DNA of 64,000 nucleotides, from the NCBI GenBank assembly GCA_030041215.1, contig JASHOH010000169.1:1-64000 (forward strand), in the 5' to 3' direction. Shown here piece after piece: positions 34,222-42,216 of this stretch (the first letter of the stretch is position 1; each line of letters starts with the position of its first letter). The notes beneath the pieces are model-generated. The model made no database searches, was not told the DNA's origin, and saw only the letters and a list, made by a program, of their open reading frames with translations. This DNA is from Candidatus Sulfotelmatobacter sp. (lineage in GTDB: Bacteria > Acidobacteriota > Terriglobia > Terriglobales > Acidobacteriaceae). Both the position numbers and the translations under genes were made by a program.

Positions 34222-34815
34222 ATGCAATGCAGAGGGCCGAGTGGCTTACTGAGAAATTCAGCTCTCGAAATCATCTTCTCGTGTTTGCTGGCTACGATGG
34301 GCGCCGCGCAAAGCCTCAACTCAAACAATGTTTTTGCTGGATACTCTTTCACGGAAGCCAACGTTTTTTCTGGTCAGCATCCAAAGCTCAACGGCTGGAA
34401 TGCGTCGCTCGAGAAACGATATTTTCCCTCCTTCGGCATCGTGCTGGATTTAAGCGGCCATTACGGGTCCACTGGCATCCTTAAGCCGGCCTGCACGACG
34501 ACCTTGCCATCCGGATGTCTGGTTAATAGCAGCGTGAATGAGTACCTATTTCAATTTGGGGTTCGGGCAGGCTATGCGGGCCGCAGATTCAGGCCGTTTG
34601 GCGAGATTCTTTTCGGCGCCGCAGTAATCGGTCAGAACGGCCCGGGGGTGACGGATCGCTGGAGTGTTCTTGCCGAAACGCTTGGCGGCGGCATTGACGT
34701 TCGCATACGCCGGCGGCTGGCATGGCGGCTCGATGCCGGCATGGTTCAGAGCGGTGCTTTTGTGGCGCAGAGTCGCAGTCTGCGGGCCTCCAGCGGGCTG
34801 GTGGTCCACTTCTAA
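34222..34815 (+). CDS. Small outer-membrane beta-barrel protein (tandem copy 2)
   Basis: This 197-residue protein is a paralogue of the preceding gene. Both share the layout NNVF-A/V-GYSF, N-V/L-FSGQH, LNGWN, FPSFG/LPFFG, GHYGS/GFYGS, RPFGE-I/A-LFG and the ending GLVVHF/GLVFRF. It starts with a signal peptide (ending LATMGAAQ). Both are probably outer-membrane barrels. The two genes are 2 bp apart, so they are translated from one transcript and most likely arose by tandem duplication followed by divergence. Confidence 0.78.
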   Translation: MQCRGPSGLLRNSALEIIFSCLLATMGAAQSLNSNNVFAGYSFTEANVFSGQHPKLNGWNASLEKRYFPSFGIVLDLSGHYGSTGILKPACTTTLPSGCLVNSSVNEYLFQFGVRAGYAGRRFRPFGEILFGAAVIGQNGPGVTDRWSVLAETLGGGIDVRIRRRLAWRLDAGMVQSGAFVAQSRSLRASSGLVVHF

Positions 34816-34837
34816 ATCTTGGACATCCTGCCATTTA

Positions 34838-34872
34838 GGTGGCCACAAAAAAGTTCATCGACTTTGGCCACC
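34838..34872. repeat. Inverted repeat before panB
   Basis: GGTGGCCA (34838-34845) and TGGCCACC (34865-34872) are exact reverse complements with a 19-nt loop. It may act as a terminator-like hairpin for the barrel genes, but no T run follows. Confidence 0.45.
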
Positions 34873-34952
34873 CTTGCCTTTACAATATTCCCTAGCATCA
34901 CCCGATGCGCACAGGCTCTATCCGGCAAGCCGGAGGGGCACTGGAGGACAAC

Positions 34953-35858
34953 ATGAGTCTCACCCCGCTCGGCGGTCGTCCGCATGACGATCTCCGCCAG
35001 AAGGTAACTGTAGCTTCCCTGCGCGAATACAAACTCCGTCACGAACCCATCACCTGTTTAACCGCTTACGATTACCCCTCGGCGCGTCTCGTCGATGAAG
35101 CCGGAATTGAGATGATCCTGGTTGGTGACTCGCTCGCCCAGGCCGTGCTCGGTTACGAAAACACGCTCTCCGTCACGGTCGACGAGATGCTGCATCACGT
35201 CAAAGCCGTCCGCCGCGGCGTAAAGCATGCACTTCTACTCGCCGACATGCCTTTCGGCTCGTACCATCTTGACGCTGAAACCGCTCTGCGCAACGCGACC
35301 CGTTTCGTGAAGGAAGGCGGCGCGGAGGTGGTCAAGATCGAGGGCGGCGAGAAACGCGCCGACCTGATTCGCCGCATCATCGACGCCGAAATTCCAGTTT
35401 GCGGCCACATCGGACTCACTCCTCAATCCGTAAATGTAATGGGCGGCTACAAAGTGCAAGGCAAAAGCCTGAGCGGCATCGAGCAGCTCATGCGTGATGC
35501 CGTCGCGCTCGACCGCGCCGGTGTCTGCTGCCTTGTGCTCGAAGGCATTCCGCGGGAAGTTGCGGCGATGATCACTGCGGAGGTTTCTACGCCGACCATC
35601 GGCATCGGCGCGGGCCCCGACTGCGACGGCCAGGTGCTGGTGTTCCACGACATTTTGAATCTGACGTTTGCACCGGCCGCAAAATTCGTGCGGCGCTATG
35701 GCGACGCGGCCGAGCTCATCACCAAAGCCGTACAGAACTTCCGCGCGGACGTAAAGTCGCAGCAGTATCCGCGGGATGAAGAGTCCTATCATCTTCCGAG
35801 GGAAACAAAAGCAGGGCTGGATACGGTGCTGGCGCGAAAGCGAGCCATGCGAGGATAG
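34953..35858 (+). CDS. panB: 3-methyl-2-oxobutanoate hydroxymethyltransferase
   Basis: PanB makes ketopantoate from 2-oxoisovalerate and methylene-tetrahydrofolate, the first step of pantothenate synthesis. Family segments are ITCLTAYDYPSARLVDEAG, ILVGDSLAQAVLGYENTLSVTVDEML, LLLADMPFGSY (metal Asp), VVKIEGGE, CGHIGLTPQSVNVMGGYKVQGK, LVLEGIPREVA and TIGIGAGPDCDGQVLV. The ATG at 34953 follows an excellent ctggagg site; an upstream ATG at 34905 adds 16 residues. The 302-residue product has a C-terminal tail of about 30 extra residues. panC lies 0.9 kb downstream, with two unrelated genes between. Confidence 0.96.
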   Translation: MSLTPLGGRPHDDLRQKVTVASLREYKLRHEPITCLTAYDYPSARLVDEAGIEMILVGDSLAQAVLGYENTLSVTVDEMLHHVKAVRRGVKHALLLADMPFGSYHLDAETALRNATRFVKEGGAEVVKIEGGEKRADLIRRIIDAEIPVCGHIGLTPQSVNVMGGYKVQGKSLSGIEQLMRDAVALDRAGVCCLVLEGIPREVAAMITAEVSTPTIGIGAGPDCDGQVLVFHDILNLTFAPAAKFVRRYGDAAELITKAVQNFRADVKSQQYPRDEESYHLPRETKAGLDTVLARKRAMRG

Positions 35859-35889
35859 ACAATCTGCGCCAAGCGCTGAAAAGGAAACC

Positions 35890-35965
35890 ATTGCACAAAA
35901 GATTTGTTTTTCTTTGCGTTCTTCGCGAGACCTTTGCGTCCTTTGCGTTTTAAGATTTTCGCTGT
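35890..35965. repeat. Intergenic repeat, family E
   Basis: ctttgcgttcttcgcgag, cctttgcgtcctttgcgtt and ttaagattttcgctg repeat the pattern found between ftsA and ftsZ and at 45330-45395. The gap between panB and the Imm-like gene holds nothing else I can name. Confidence 0.5.
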
Positions 35966-36071
35966 TTACTCGAAAAATAAAACCGCCTTACTCCAAAGAG
36001 TGATCGCTGACAGTACTCGCTACCAACCGACGGGATTACAGTGCTAGGCTATCTTTAGGAGGCTGTTCCTT

Positions 36072-36278
36072 ATGATTTACCTCCCGGCGTTTTTCTTCCC
36101 AATCTTCGGCTTCGGCTTTGTGATGTACTTCCTGCCTTCCATCATTGCCATCGCACGCAGCAAGCGGGACATTGCCGGTATCGTTCTGCTGAATTTTTTC
36201 CTCGGCTGGACCATGATCGGCTGGGTGGTCGCGCTGGTTTGGGCGGTGAAAACCGACGTGCCCGTGGTTGCGCGGTGA
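36072..36278 (+). CDS. Superinfection immunity (Imm)-like small membrane protein
   Basis: The 68-residue protein has two membrane segments (about 5-27 and 37-58) and the family pattern MYFLPSIIAIARSKRD followed by VLLNFFLGWTMIGWVVALVWAV. This matches the family named after the phage T4 Imm superinfection-immunity protein, which blocks entry of further phage DNA. Chromosomal homologues are common and their role is mostly untested. The ATG has an excellent aggagg site. Its stop codon overlaps the GTG start of the next gene (GTGA at 36275-36278), so the pair is translationally coupled. Confidence 0.82.
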   Translation: MIYLPAFFFPIFGFGFVMYFLPSIIAIARSKRDIAGIVLLNFFLGWTMIGWVVALVWAVKTDVPVVAR

Positions 36279-36739
36279 GATTGTTTCTCTCCTGGGCTGA
36301 AGCGAGGATTCCCACACGAGCACTTGGCGTTTTCTTATTCACCATCTTCGCGGCGTGCTCGCGCCAGAGTGCTACGCCGCCTGACAGCACCGCGCTTTTA
36401 CGCACAATCTCGCCCGCTGATCCGGCAAAGTACGCAGGCTCACATGAGGCAAAGCACTGGGCGAACCCTTATCTCGTGATTCGTCCTGAAGCCGTGGCCC
36501 TGCTCACCTCAGTCAAGCCCAACGAAGAACAAATCCTGAAGCCGGAGCAGGTCTTGAACACCTTGGCGCAGTTGCCCACATCGGCATGGCCTTATGGCCG
36601 AGTGGTGGCGATTCTTCTTGATGAGAAGCCGGCATCCTCCGAAGCAGACAAAATAGCCATTCGGCGCAACCGGGGTATTGTCGAAGCAGATTTGCGAAGC
36701 GCAGCAGTAGAAATCTACTCTGTAGGCGGGTTGCAATAA
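36275..36739 (+). CDS. Lipoprotein of unknown function
   Basis: The GTG start overlaps the stop of the Imm-like gene. The 154-residue product has a signal peptide ending in FTIFAACS, a lipobox with the acceptor Cys near residue 28, so it is probably a lipoprotein. The mature part has no domain I recognise; it carries LLRTISPADPAKYAGS, NPYLVIRPEAVALL and IAIRRNRGIVEADLRSAAVEIY. It ends 14 bp before panC. Confidence 0.65.
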   Translation: MRLFLSWAEARIPTRALGVFLFTIFAACSRQSATPPDSTALLRTISPADPAKYAGSHEAKHWANPYLVIRPEAVALLTSVKPNEEQILKPEQVLNTLAQLPTSAWPYGRVVAILLDEKPASSEADKIAIRRNRGIVEADLRSAAVEIYSVGGLQ

Positions 36740-36753
36740 ATAGTCGCAATCGA

Positions 36754-37593
36754 ATGAAAATCTGCAGGTCAATTGAAGAAATGCGCGCTGCCTGCCGTGC
36801 TCTGCGCAAAGCGGGTAAGCGGCTGGGGTTCGTCCCAACGATGGGGGCGCTTCATGACGGCCACTTCTCTCTTGTACGAGCAGCTAGAAATTCGTGCGAG
36901 GGTGTAGCCGTATCGATTTTCGTCAATCCCACCCAGTTTGGACCCAACGAGGACTTGGCCAAGTATCCACGCACCTTCGATCGCGACCGGGAGATGCTGA
37001 AGAAGGAAGGCATCAATTTGCTGTTTGCTCCGTCGGCCGAGGAAATGTATCCGCCCGGTGGCGTGACATGGGTCACCGTCGAAGGATTGAGCGAAAAACT
37101 CGATGGACGCTCCCGTCCCGGCCATTTTCGTGGCGTCACGACCATCATCGCCAAGCTGTTTCACATAATTGAACCGGATGTCGCGTTCTTCGGCCAGAAA
37201 GACGCCGCCCAGCTCGCCGTGATTCGTCAAATGGCACGCAATTTAAACTTCGCCGTCGAAATTGTTGCCTGCCCGATTGTGCGCGAGCCGGATGGCCTAG
37301 CCATGAGCTCGCGAAATCGTTACCTCGATCCCGCGCAAAGAAAGCAGGCATTGATATTGCATCGTTCGCTCACGCGCGTAAAGGCGTTGTGGGAGGCCGG
37401 CGAGCGAGACGCCGCAAGGTTGGCCGCAGCAGGAAAGGAGGAAATACAAAAAGAATCCGCCGTGCGCCTCGATTACTTTGAAATCGTAAATCCCGACACA
37501 CTCGATGCGATTTCAACTGCGTCAGACGGCGCACTCGTCGCCGTCGCCGCATTCGTTGGATCGACACGCCTCATCGATAACATCCTGCTCTAA
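36754..37593 (+). CDS. panC: Pantothenate synthetase (pantoate--beta-alanine ligase)
   Basis: PanC joins pantoate and beta-alanine using ATP, the last step of pantothenate synthesis. The nucleotide-binding motif GFVPTMGALHDGHFSLV, FVNPTQFGPNEDLAKYPR, SRPGHFRGVTTIIAKLF, FFGQKDAAQLAVIRQM and EPDGLAMSSRNRYL are all present. Length is 279 residues, normal for the family. The ATG has no strong ribosome-binding site and lies 14 bp after the lipoprotein gene, so it may be translated from the same transcript. Confidence 0.96.
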   Translation: MKICRSIEEMRAACRALRKAGKRLGFVPTMGALHDGHFSLVRAARNSCEGVAVSIFVNPTQFGPNEDLAKYPRTFDRDREMLKKEGINLLFAPSAEEMYPPGGVTWVTVEGLSEKLDGRSRPGHFRGVTTIIAKLFHIIEPDVAFFGQKDAAQLAVIRQMARNLNFAVEIVACPIVREPDGLAMSSRNRYLDPAQRKQALILHRSLTRVKALWEAGERDAARLAAAGKEEIQKESAVRLDYFEIVNPDTLDAISTASDGALVAVAAFVGSTRLIDNILL

Positions 37594-37628
37594 TCAACGT
37601 AGCTCTGGCGCTCCTTGCGACCCACTTC

Positions 37629-38429
37629 CTAGGGAAGAGTCACGGAAGCAGGCGTCGCAGAGGATGTAGTTGAATAGTTGTTGCCCGGCATCAGGCGCTC
37701 ACGAACCATCTCTTCAATCTGCGACCACAGGCGCGGATCGCATTCGCTCTGCACGTGTCCCCGAGTGAAAACCCAATCCGCCCACGAGGCGTTCGGGCAC
37801 TCGATAGGATTCTTCTTATAATCGGTCAAATAATTGCCAATGATGCGCGTTTTCGCCGGATCGGCCGCCGTAATCTCGGGTTCGCCACGGAGAATTCCAT
37901 GCGGTTGATAAAAGTTCACCGCGGCTGCCACATTGTCAGGGATGACGGAATCCTTCTGCCACATCTTAGCAATGCTGTCGATTTGCACCGTCAGCATCAC
38001 CGGAACTCCCTGCCGCCGCAGTTCGCGGGCAAGCAGGACTGCCGCAGCGCCTCCCCAACTGTGCCCAAACAAAATGATACGGGCGCGCGCTTTTTCCTCG
38101 GACGAAAGAACGCCGTCGCCGTCGCTATCGAGCAGGCGAAGAATCTCAGCATAGGCCTGCTTTCGCCGCCGGTTCTCGAAAACTTTGACGTACGTTCCTT
38201 GCGGAAGCGCGCGCCGAATTCGCTCGGCAAACTGGACCGATCCATGGTGGCGGTTGTTGTGGGCCACGAAACCTCCCACAAATCCAATCACAATCGTGCT
38301 AGTGGAGGTTGCAGTTTCAACGTGGACGGATTCGCCATCCGCGGCATTCGCGACGTAAGGAAGGGTCAGAGTGATAAAGATCAAGACGCCAACTGCGCAG
38401 CGAGATAGAGCAGGCGCAAGCACGATCAT
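37629..38429 (-). CDS. Secreted alpha/beta hydrolase with an EF-hand-like insertion
   Basis: The 266-residue product has a signal peptide (ending YVANAA, residue 30). The fold is that of an alpha/beta hydrolase: IVIGFVGGFVAH, then the nucleophile elbow FGHSWGG with Ser124. Asp151 (VQIDSIAK) and His225 (FTRGHVQSE) are candidates for the rest of the triad. A canonical EF-hand loop DSDGDGVLSSEE lies at residues 101-112, just before the nucleophile strand, and suggests calcium dependence. The substrate is unknown; lipase-like or esterase activity is likely. It converges with panC. Confidence 0.78.
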   Translation of the reverse strand: MIVLAPALSRCAVGVLIFITLTLPYVANAADGESVHVETATSTSTIVIGFVGGFVAHNNRHHGSVQFAERIRRALPQGTYVKVFENRRRKQAYAEILRLLDSDGDGVLSSEEKARARIILFGHSWGGAAAVLLARELRRQGVPVMLTVQIDSIAKMWQKDSVIPDNVAAAVNFYQPHGILRGEPEITAADPAKTRIIGNYLTDYKKNPIECPNASWADWVFTRGHVQSECDPRLWSQIEEMVRERLMPGNNYSTTSSATPASVTLP

Positions 38430-38562
38430 TCCTGCTAATTGGGATGATTTACCACCGCATCAGGATGCCGCAAAATTATTTCCGGCGCGACATCCCACCA
38501 AAAGCCCTTAGCGGAGCGGCATTTGCCCCGTTCGCCAGTCTACACCCGTTGTCAAGCAGGGA

Positions 38563-39201
38563 TCAGCTGATTGCCCGCAGTTTCCCACCCGAGACGAATG
38601 GGTTTCCCTCCAGAACAAACCGCAACGGCTCTTCGGCAGCTTTTGTGATCCCAATCCGCGGAGTAACAACAATCGGCCCGGCACGAAACCCATCCTTCGC
38701 AATCCGAAGACTGGAGCTTTTGCTGATAAGATCGCAACCGTTGTCCCGCGCTCGCGTGATGCCAAATGCCTGCGCCAAACGCCCTGGACCACTGGTGAGT
38801 TTCCTTAAGTCTCTCGCTCCGGCCCGCGCGATGCCTCGATTCCGCGCCATATACTCGATTCCCTGTAACGGTTCCAGCGCCCGGATTAACACGCCTCCCC
38901 CGTTGCCCTCACACGACACGTTCAGACAGTAATGATTGCCGTAAATGAAATAAACATACGCGTGGCCGGGTGGGCCGAACAGAACCGAAGTGCGGGCAGT
39001 ATTTCCCGCTGCCGCGTGCGCCGCAGGATCGTCCTCGCCCAGATATGCCTCAGTTTCAACGATCCGCCCGGTGAGGAATTCCGTGTTGGTGCGCCGCACC
39101 AGCACTTTGCCCAGCAACTCGCGGGCAACCCGTTGTGGACGACGGGAGAAAAAGGCGCGATCAAGTGCCCGAAGGCCCGCAACTCGGCTAGAAGCCATCA
39201 C
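38563..39201 (-). CDS. mpg: DNA-3-methyladenine glycosylase (AAG/MPG family)
   Basis: This base-excision repair enzyme removes alkylated purines from DNA. Family motifs are VARELLGKVLVRR, GRIVETEAYLGEDDPAAHA (catalytic Glu), FGPPGHAYVYFIYGNHYCLNV, GVLIRALEP, SGPGRLAQAFGI and RIGITKAAEEPLRFV. The 212-residue length is typical. Two ATG codons in a row could serve as start. It lies 27 bp downstream of bcp on the same strand, and both have repair or stress roles. Confidence 0.94.
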   Translation of the reverse strand: MMASSRVAGLRALDRAFFSRRPQRVARELLGKVLVRRTNTEFLTGRIVETEAYLGEDDPAAHAAAGNTARTSVLFGPPGHAYVYFIYGNHYCLNVSCEGNGGGVLIRALEPLQGIEYMARNRGIARAGARDLRKLTSGPGRLAQAFGITRARDNGCDLISKSSSLRIAKDGFRAGPIVVTPRIGITKAAEEPLRFVLEGNPFVSGGKLRAIS

Positions 39202-39228
39202 TCAAATGGAGTGAACATCCTCGGCCCT

Positions 39229-39705
39229 TCACGCCGCCCCTTTCACCGACTCTTTCAAATATGCCAGCACTTCCAGCGCGTGGCCTTCCGGCTTGACCTT
39301 GGGGAAGATGTGCTGAATTCTGCCGTCCGGCCCAATGACGAACGTTGTCCGCACAATCCCCATCACTTTCTTGCCGTACATGTTCTTTTCCTGCAGAACG
39401 CCGAACGCGTCCGCAACTTTCTTATCGGCGTCGGCCAACAATGAAAACGGCAGCTTGTATTTGTCCTGAAATTTCTTCTGTGCCTGCGGTGTATCGGGCG
39501 AGATGCCGAGTAACACCGCGCCGGTTTTCTGCATCTTTTTGTATGTATCCCGAAACTCGCAGGCCTCGATGGTGCATCCCGGAGTATCCGCGCGCGGATA
39601 GAAATACAGCACAACCTGTTTGCCCCGAAGATCCTTCAGCGAGATCTCCTTCCCGTTCTCGTCCTGCAAAGTGAACTCGGGAGCTTTATCATTGATATTG
39701 AGCAT
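39229..39705 (-). CDS. bcp: Thioredoxin-dependent thiol peroxidase (Bcp/PrxQ)
   Basis: Bcp reduces hydrogen and organic peroxides with electrons from thioredoxin. The peroxidatic Cys44 (TPGCTIEACEF) and the resolving Cys49 five residues later mark the PrxQ class. KAPEFTLQDENGK, VVLYFYPRADTPGC, LLGISPDTPQAQKKF and VRTTFVIGPDGRI complete the pattern. Length is 158 residues. It is divergent from the secreted-protein gene at 39815 and upstream of the glycosylase gene. Confidence 0.96.
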   Translation of the reverse strand: MLNINDKAPEFTLQDENGKEISLKDLRGKQVVLYFYPRADTPGCTIEACEFRDTYKKMQKTGAVLLGISPDTPQAQKKFQDKYKLPFSLLADADKKVADAFGVLQEKNMYGKKVMGIVRTTFVIGPDGRIQHIFPKVKPEGHALEVLAYLKESVKGAA

Positions 39706-39814
39706 GAGCGCCTCTCTTCCACAAAAGCGGTGTTTGGCAGGGCCTTCCTGGCCTTACCCTGTGATACCCCGTATTAAGGGTCTTTTGCCGGGTTCTCGTC
39801 GTACAGCAAGAACC

Positions 39815-41254
39815 ATGTCCAACAAGCTCTTATACCGCAGATCAGGCCTGCCAGTCATTATCGCCCTGCTCGTTTTCGCAATCGGGCTGCCCGGCTTTGC
39901 CCAAATGCCGCAGCTCAAACGTCCACATGACGAAACCGAAGAGAAGCCGCCCATACCCAAGAAAGTCAAAAAAGTAAAAGGTCCTCGCGCCCTGGCACTC
40001 CTTCAGACCGCAAGCTCTGGAAAGACGACCCTTATTCCGGTTGCAATCCTAGTCGAGGGCAAATTTTACGACGCCAGCGTGTATAAGGCTGAACCGGTGC
40101 CCATGGCGTTGGAATCCGGCACCATATACGAAGTCGAACGCGGCGGAAGCTCTGAAGGCCTGTTCACAGTAAACCTGGCGCTGCATAGCAAAGCGCCCGG
40201 AAGCGCTCATCCTTGGGTTGGAACGGGATCTTTTGTCGCCAACGGCACTGAAACCGCCAGGAACACGCGCAAAGCCGAAGATGTTCCCAGAGGAATGGAT
40301 AACACTGGCGACGCGCCACCACGTTTAATGAGAGCCACAGCTTCTTCCTCTTCAGCTCCAGCCGCGAATCCCACCGGTTCCGATAAGAACGCACCGCCCT
40401 CTACATCGCCTGACAAGTCCTCGGCAGGTTCCGCTGGTCCCAGTGCCGCGCCATCTGCCTCCTCCACTCAGGCGGAGCAAGCTCAGGCATCTTCCGCCAA
40501 ACCGAGCGGTCAACCGCAGGAATCCTCCAACTATTACCGCCCGACGCTGCGCCGCGGCAAGCCCACGAGTCAGGCCCCACCCCAAGAGGAAGAGGAGCCG
40601 CAGGCGTCGAAGCCTGAGTCGAAAGGAAAAGCCGCAAATGCAGACGCGAGCCCGCCTCAGCTCGTTCCAGCAATCTCCGACGAAGGAGGTCCCGATCCGC
40701 GCTCCTATAAATTTTTCTGGAAGCCCGGCGAAGAAGAAGAGCGCCGCAATCAGATGCAGGCCCTCGCGACCAACGAAGTCAAGGCCTACGTAGCCGCACT
40801 CGAGAAAAATCGCATTGGCGCGCAACCTGCGGCAGCAAAAAAGCCCGCGCCCCGCAAATCCGTGCCAAAACCTGTGCAGCCCGAATTCGAAAACATACAT
40901 TTTCAGGGATTCGATGTCTGGAACAACAACCAGCCTGTGATGGTCTTCACCGCCGAGGCGCACATACCGGCAGCCTCCGCCTTGAATAACCCGCCCGAAA
41001 CGTACAATGTCACTCTGGTCGCACACCCTGACATCTATGGCGATCTGCGCAAGCTCTATTCAGGAGTCACCGACCGCTTTCACCTCGACGTGACACCGCG
41101 GCTCGAACTGATCGATGTAGTCGATGCCGATGGCGACGGGCGCGGAGAGTTGCTGTTCAAGGAGACGACAGATGCGGGCAGCGGCTACATAATTTATCGC
41201 GCGACTGCCGACAAATTATGGAAATTGTTCGACAGCCTGGGCGGCGGCGCTTAA
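39815..41254 (+). CDS. Secreted protein with Ser/Pro/Ala-rich linker
   Basis: The 479-residue product has a signal peptide (SGLPVIIALLVFAIGLPGFA). A first domain (about 40-150, ALALLQTASSGKTTLIPVAILVEGKFYDASVY) is followed by a long Ser/Pro/Ala/Gln linker (about 155-290) and a C-terminal domain (about 300-479) with FQGFDVWNNNQPVMVFTAEAHIP and a DADGDGRGELLF calcium-loop-like motif. I cannot name the family. The ATG at 39815 fits the signal peptide; the longer frame from 39620 overlaps bcp on the other strand and is rejected. Confidence 0.75.
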   Translation: MSNKLLYRRSGLPVIIALLVFAIGLPGFAQMPQLKRPHDETEEKPPIPKKVKKVKGPRALALLQTASSGKTTLIPVAILVEGKFYDASVYKAEPVPMALESGTIYEVERGGSSEGLFTVNLALHSKAPGSAHPWVGTGSFVANGTETARNTRKAEDVPRGMDNTGDAPPRLMRATASSSSAPAANPTGSDKNAPPSTSPDKSSAGSAGPSAAPSASSTQAEQAQASSAKPSGQPQESSNYYRPTLRRGKPTSQAPPQEEEEPQASKPESKGKAANADASPPQLVPAISDEGGPDPRSYKFFWKPGEEEERRNQMQALATNEVKAYVAALEKNRIGAQPAAAKKPAPRKSVPKPVQPEFENIHFQGFDVWNNNQPVMVFTAEAHIPAASALNNPPETYNVTLVAHPDIYGDLRKLYSGVTDRFHLDVTPRLELIDVVDADGDGRGELLFKETTDAGSGYIIYRATADKLWKLFDSLGGGA

Positions 41255-41261
41255 AGGGCCA

Positions 41262-41398
41262 TGTAGGGGCAGCCGCCTTAGCCTGCCCTGAGCGACCCCG
41301 AACGCAGAGAGGGGGAGTCGAACGGGGCTGTCCAGTCGAGCGAAGCTCGACAAAAAGACCGGACGGAAATAGAGTGTTGCCCCGTCTGAGCAGTACCC
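41262..41398. repeat. Repeat cluster, family D-like (ggggcagccgcct / ggctgtccagtcgagcgaagctcg)
   Basis: Sequence gtaggggcagccgccttag ... cctgccctgagcgacc ... ggggctgtccagtcgagcg resembles the ggacagccg repeats at 54205-54270 and 58229-58250. It fills the gap between the secreted-protein gene and the S24-type regulator and contains no gene. Confidence 0.5.
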
Positions 41399-41407
41399 GG
41401 TTAGCGG

Positions 41408-42130
41408 CTACGTCTCAATTCCAACGTAGGAAATGCGCCCCACCAGGTAATCCGAAACCGTCTTCCCCTCATCCATCGCAATGATTTCGACCGGGTACGC
41501 CTGGTTCTGCGGACGCAAAATCAAATTCCGGTTCGCGGTTTCCACATAACTCACCGTGCAGCTTCCATCCTTGAGCACGGCATACATGTTGTTTTCGCCT
41601 CTGCGATAGGGCTTCAGCGAGTTGTAGTGCCGGTCGATCAGCAGCGTCGCACCGGGCATCAGCCGCGGATACATGCTCATCCCCTCAGTCGGATTGGCTT
41701 TGATTACCACAAACCGCTCCCATTGCTCGCGGTTTCCACTGCCTTCAATCTCCGGCCGCAGCCGTTTCAGAAAGCTCTTTTTGAACTTCAGGATTTCTTT
41801 CACATCCATACTGATAATCAGAGGATGCGTCGCGGCAATCGTCGGCTCAGCCACAATGACATTCTCAAACTCGTCATTGCTCGGCGGCATGATCGATGCC
41901 CGCTTGTTGACCTCATTCGGATCCAGCAGATCAAGCACCGAAAGATGCTGGGTAGTCAGCACCTTGTCCATCCCTTCCAGGCTCAGCCCGCGTTTCCGAT
42001 TCAGAAAGTTCGAGATATGCGCCTGTTTGAACCCTGTCTCCTGCGCCAGCCTCAACCCAGTGAGGTCGCCCTCCTGAATGCGCTGCCACAAAGTGTTTCG
42101 CAGATTCTCTTGCAGTAAACGAAATTTCAT
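41408..42130 (-). CDS. Phage-repressor-like HTH/S24-domain regulator lacking the catalytic lysine
   Basis: The N-terminus (about 22-60, RLAQETGFKQAHISNFLNRKRGLSLEGMDKVL) is an XRE-type helix-turn-helix. The C-terminal part resembles the S24 (LexA/CI) domain: EGMSMYPRLMPGATLLID provides Ser152, but where the catalytic Lys of the dyad is expected the sequence reads CTVSYVE (Ser194). It therefore probably does not self-cleave and may use the domain for dimerisation. Length is 240 residues. A 12-bp inverted repeat at 42177-42216 lies just upstream of its start, between it and the divergent small gene, and is a good candidate operator. Confidence 0.82.
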   Translation of the reverse strand: MKFRLLQENLRNTLWQRIQEGDLTGLRLAQETGFKQAHISNFLNRKRGLSLEGMDKVLTTQHLSVLDLLDPNEVNKRASIMPPSNDEFENVIVAEPTIAATHPLIISMDVKEILKFKKSFLKRLRPEIEGSGNREQWERFVVIKANPTEGMSMYPRLMPGATLLIDRHYNSLKPYRRGENNMYAVLKDGSCTVSYVETANRNLILRPQNQAYPVEIIAMDEGKTVSDYLVGRISYVGIET

Positions 42131-42176
42131 GCACGCAAGTATAACAGATATATAGCCTTGCGCTAACTAGAAAAGT

Positions 42177-42216
42177 TTTCCACAGTCACTTTGGTATATG
42201 GACTTGACTGTGGAAA
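42177..42216. promoter_or_regulatory. 12-bp inverted repeat, candidate operator
   Basis: TTTCCACAGTCA (42177-42188) and TGACTGTGGAAA (42205-42216) are perfect reverse complements with a 16-bp spacer. The site lies between divergent genes, 47 bp from the S24-like regulator start, and the spacer contains the ATG at 42198 of the other gene. Confidence 0.65.

Noticed and set aside
39620-39814. Longer start for the secreted gene at 39815
   Set aside because: It would overlap bcp on the other strand, and the signal peptide begins at 39815.
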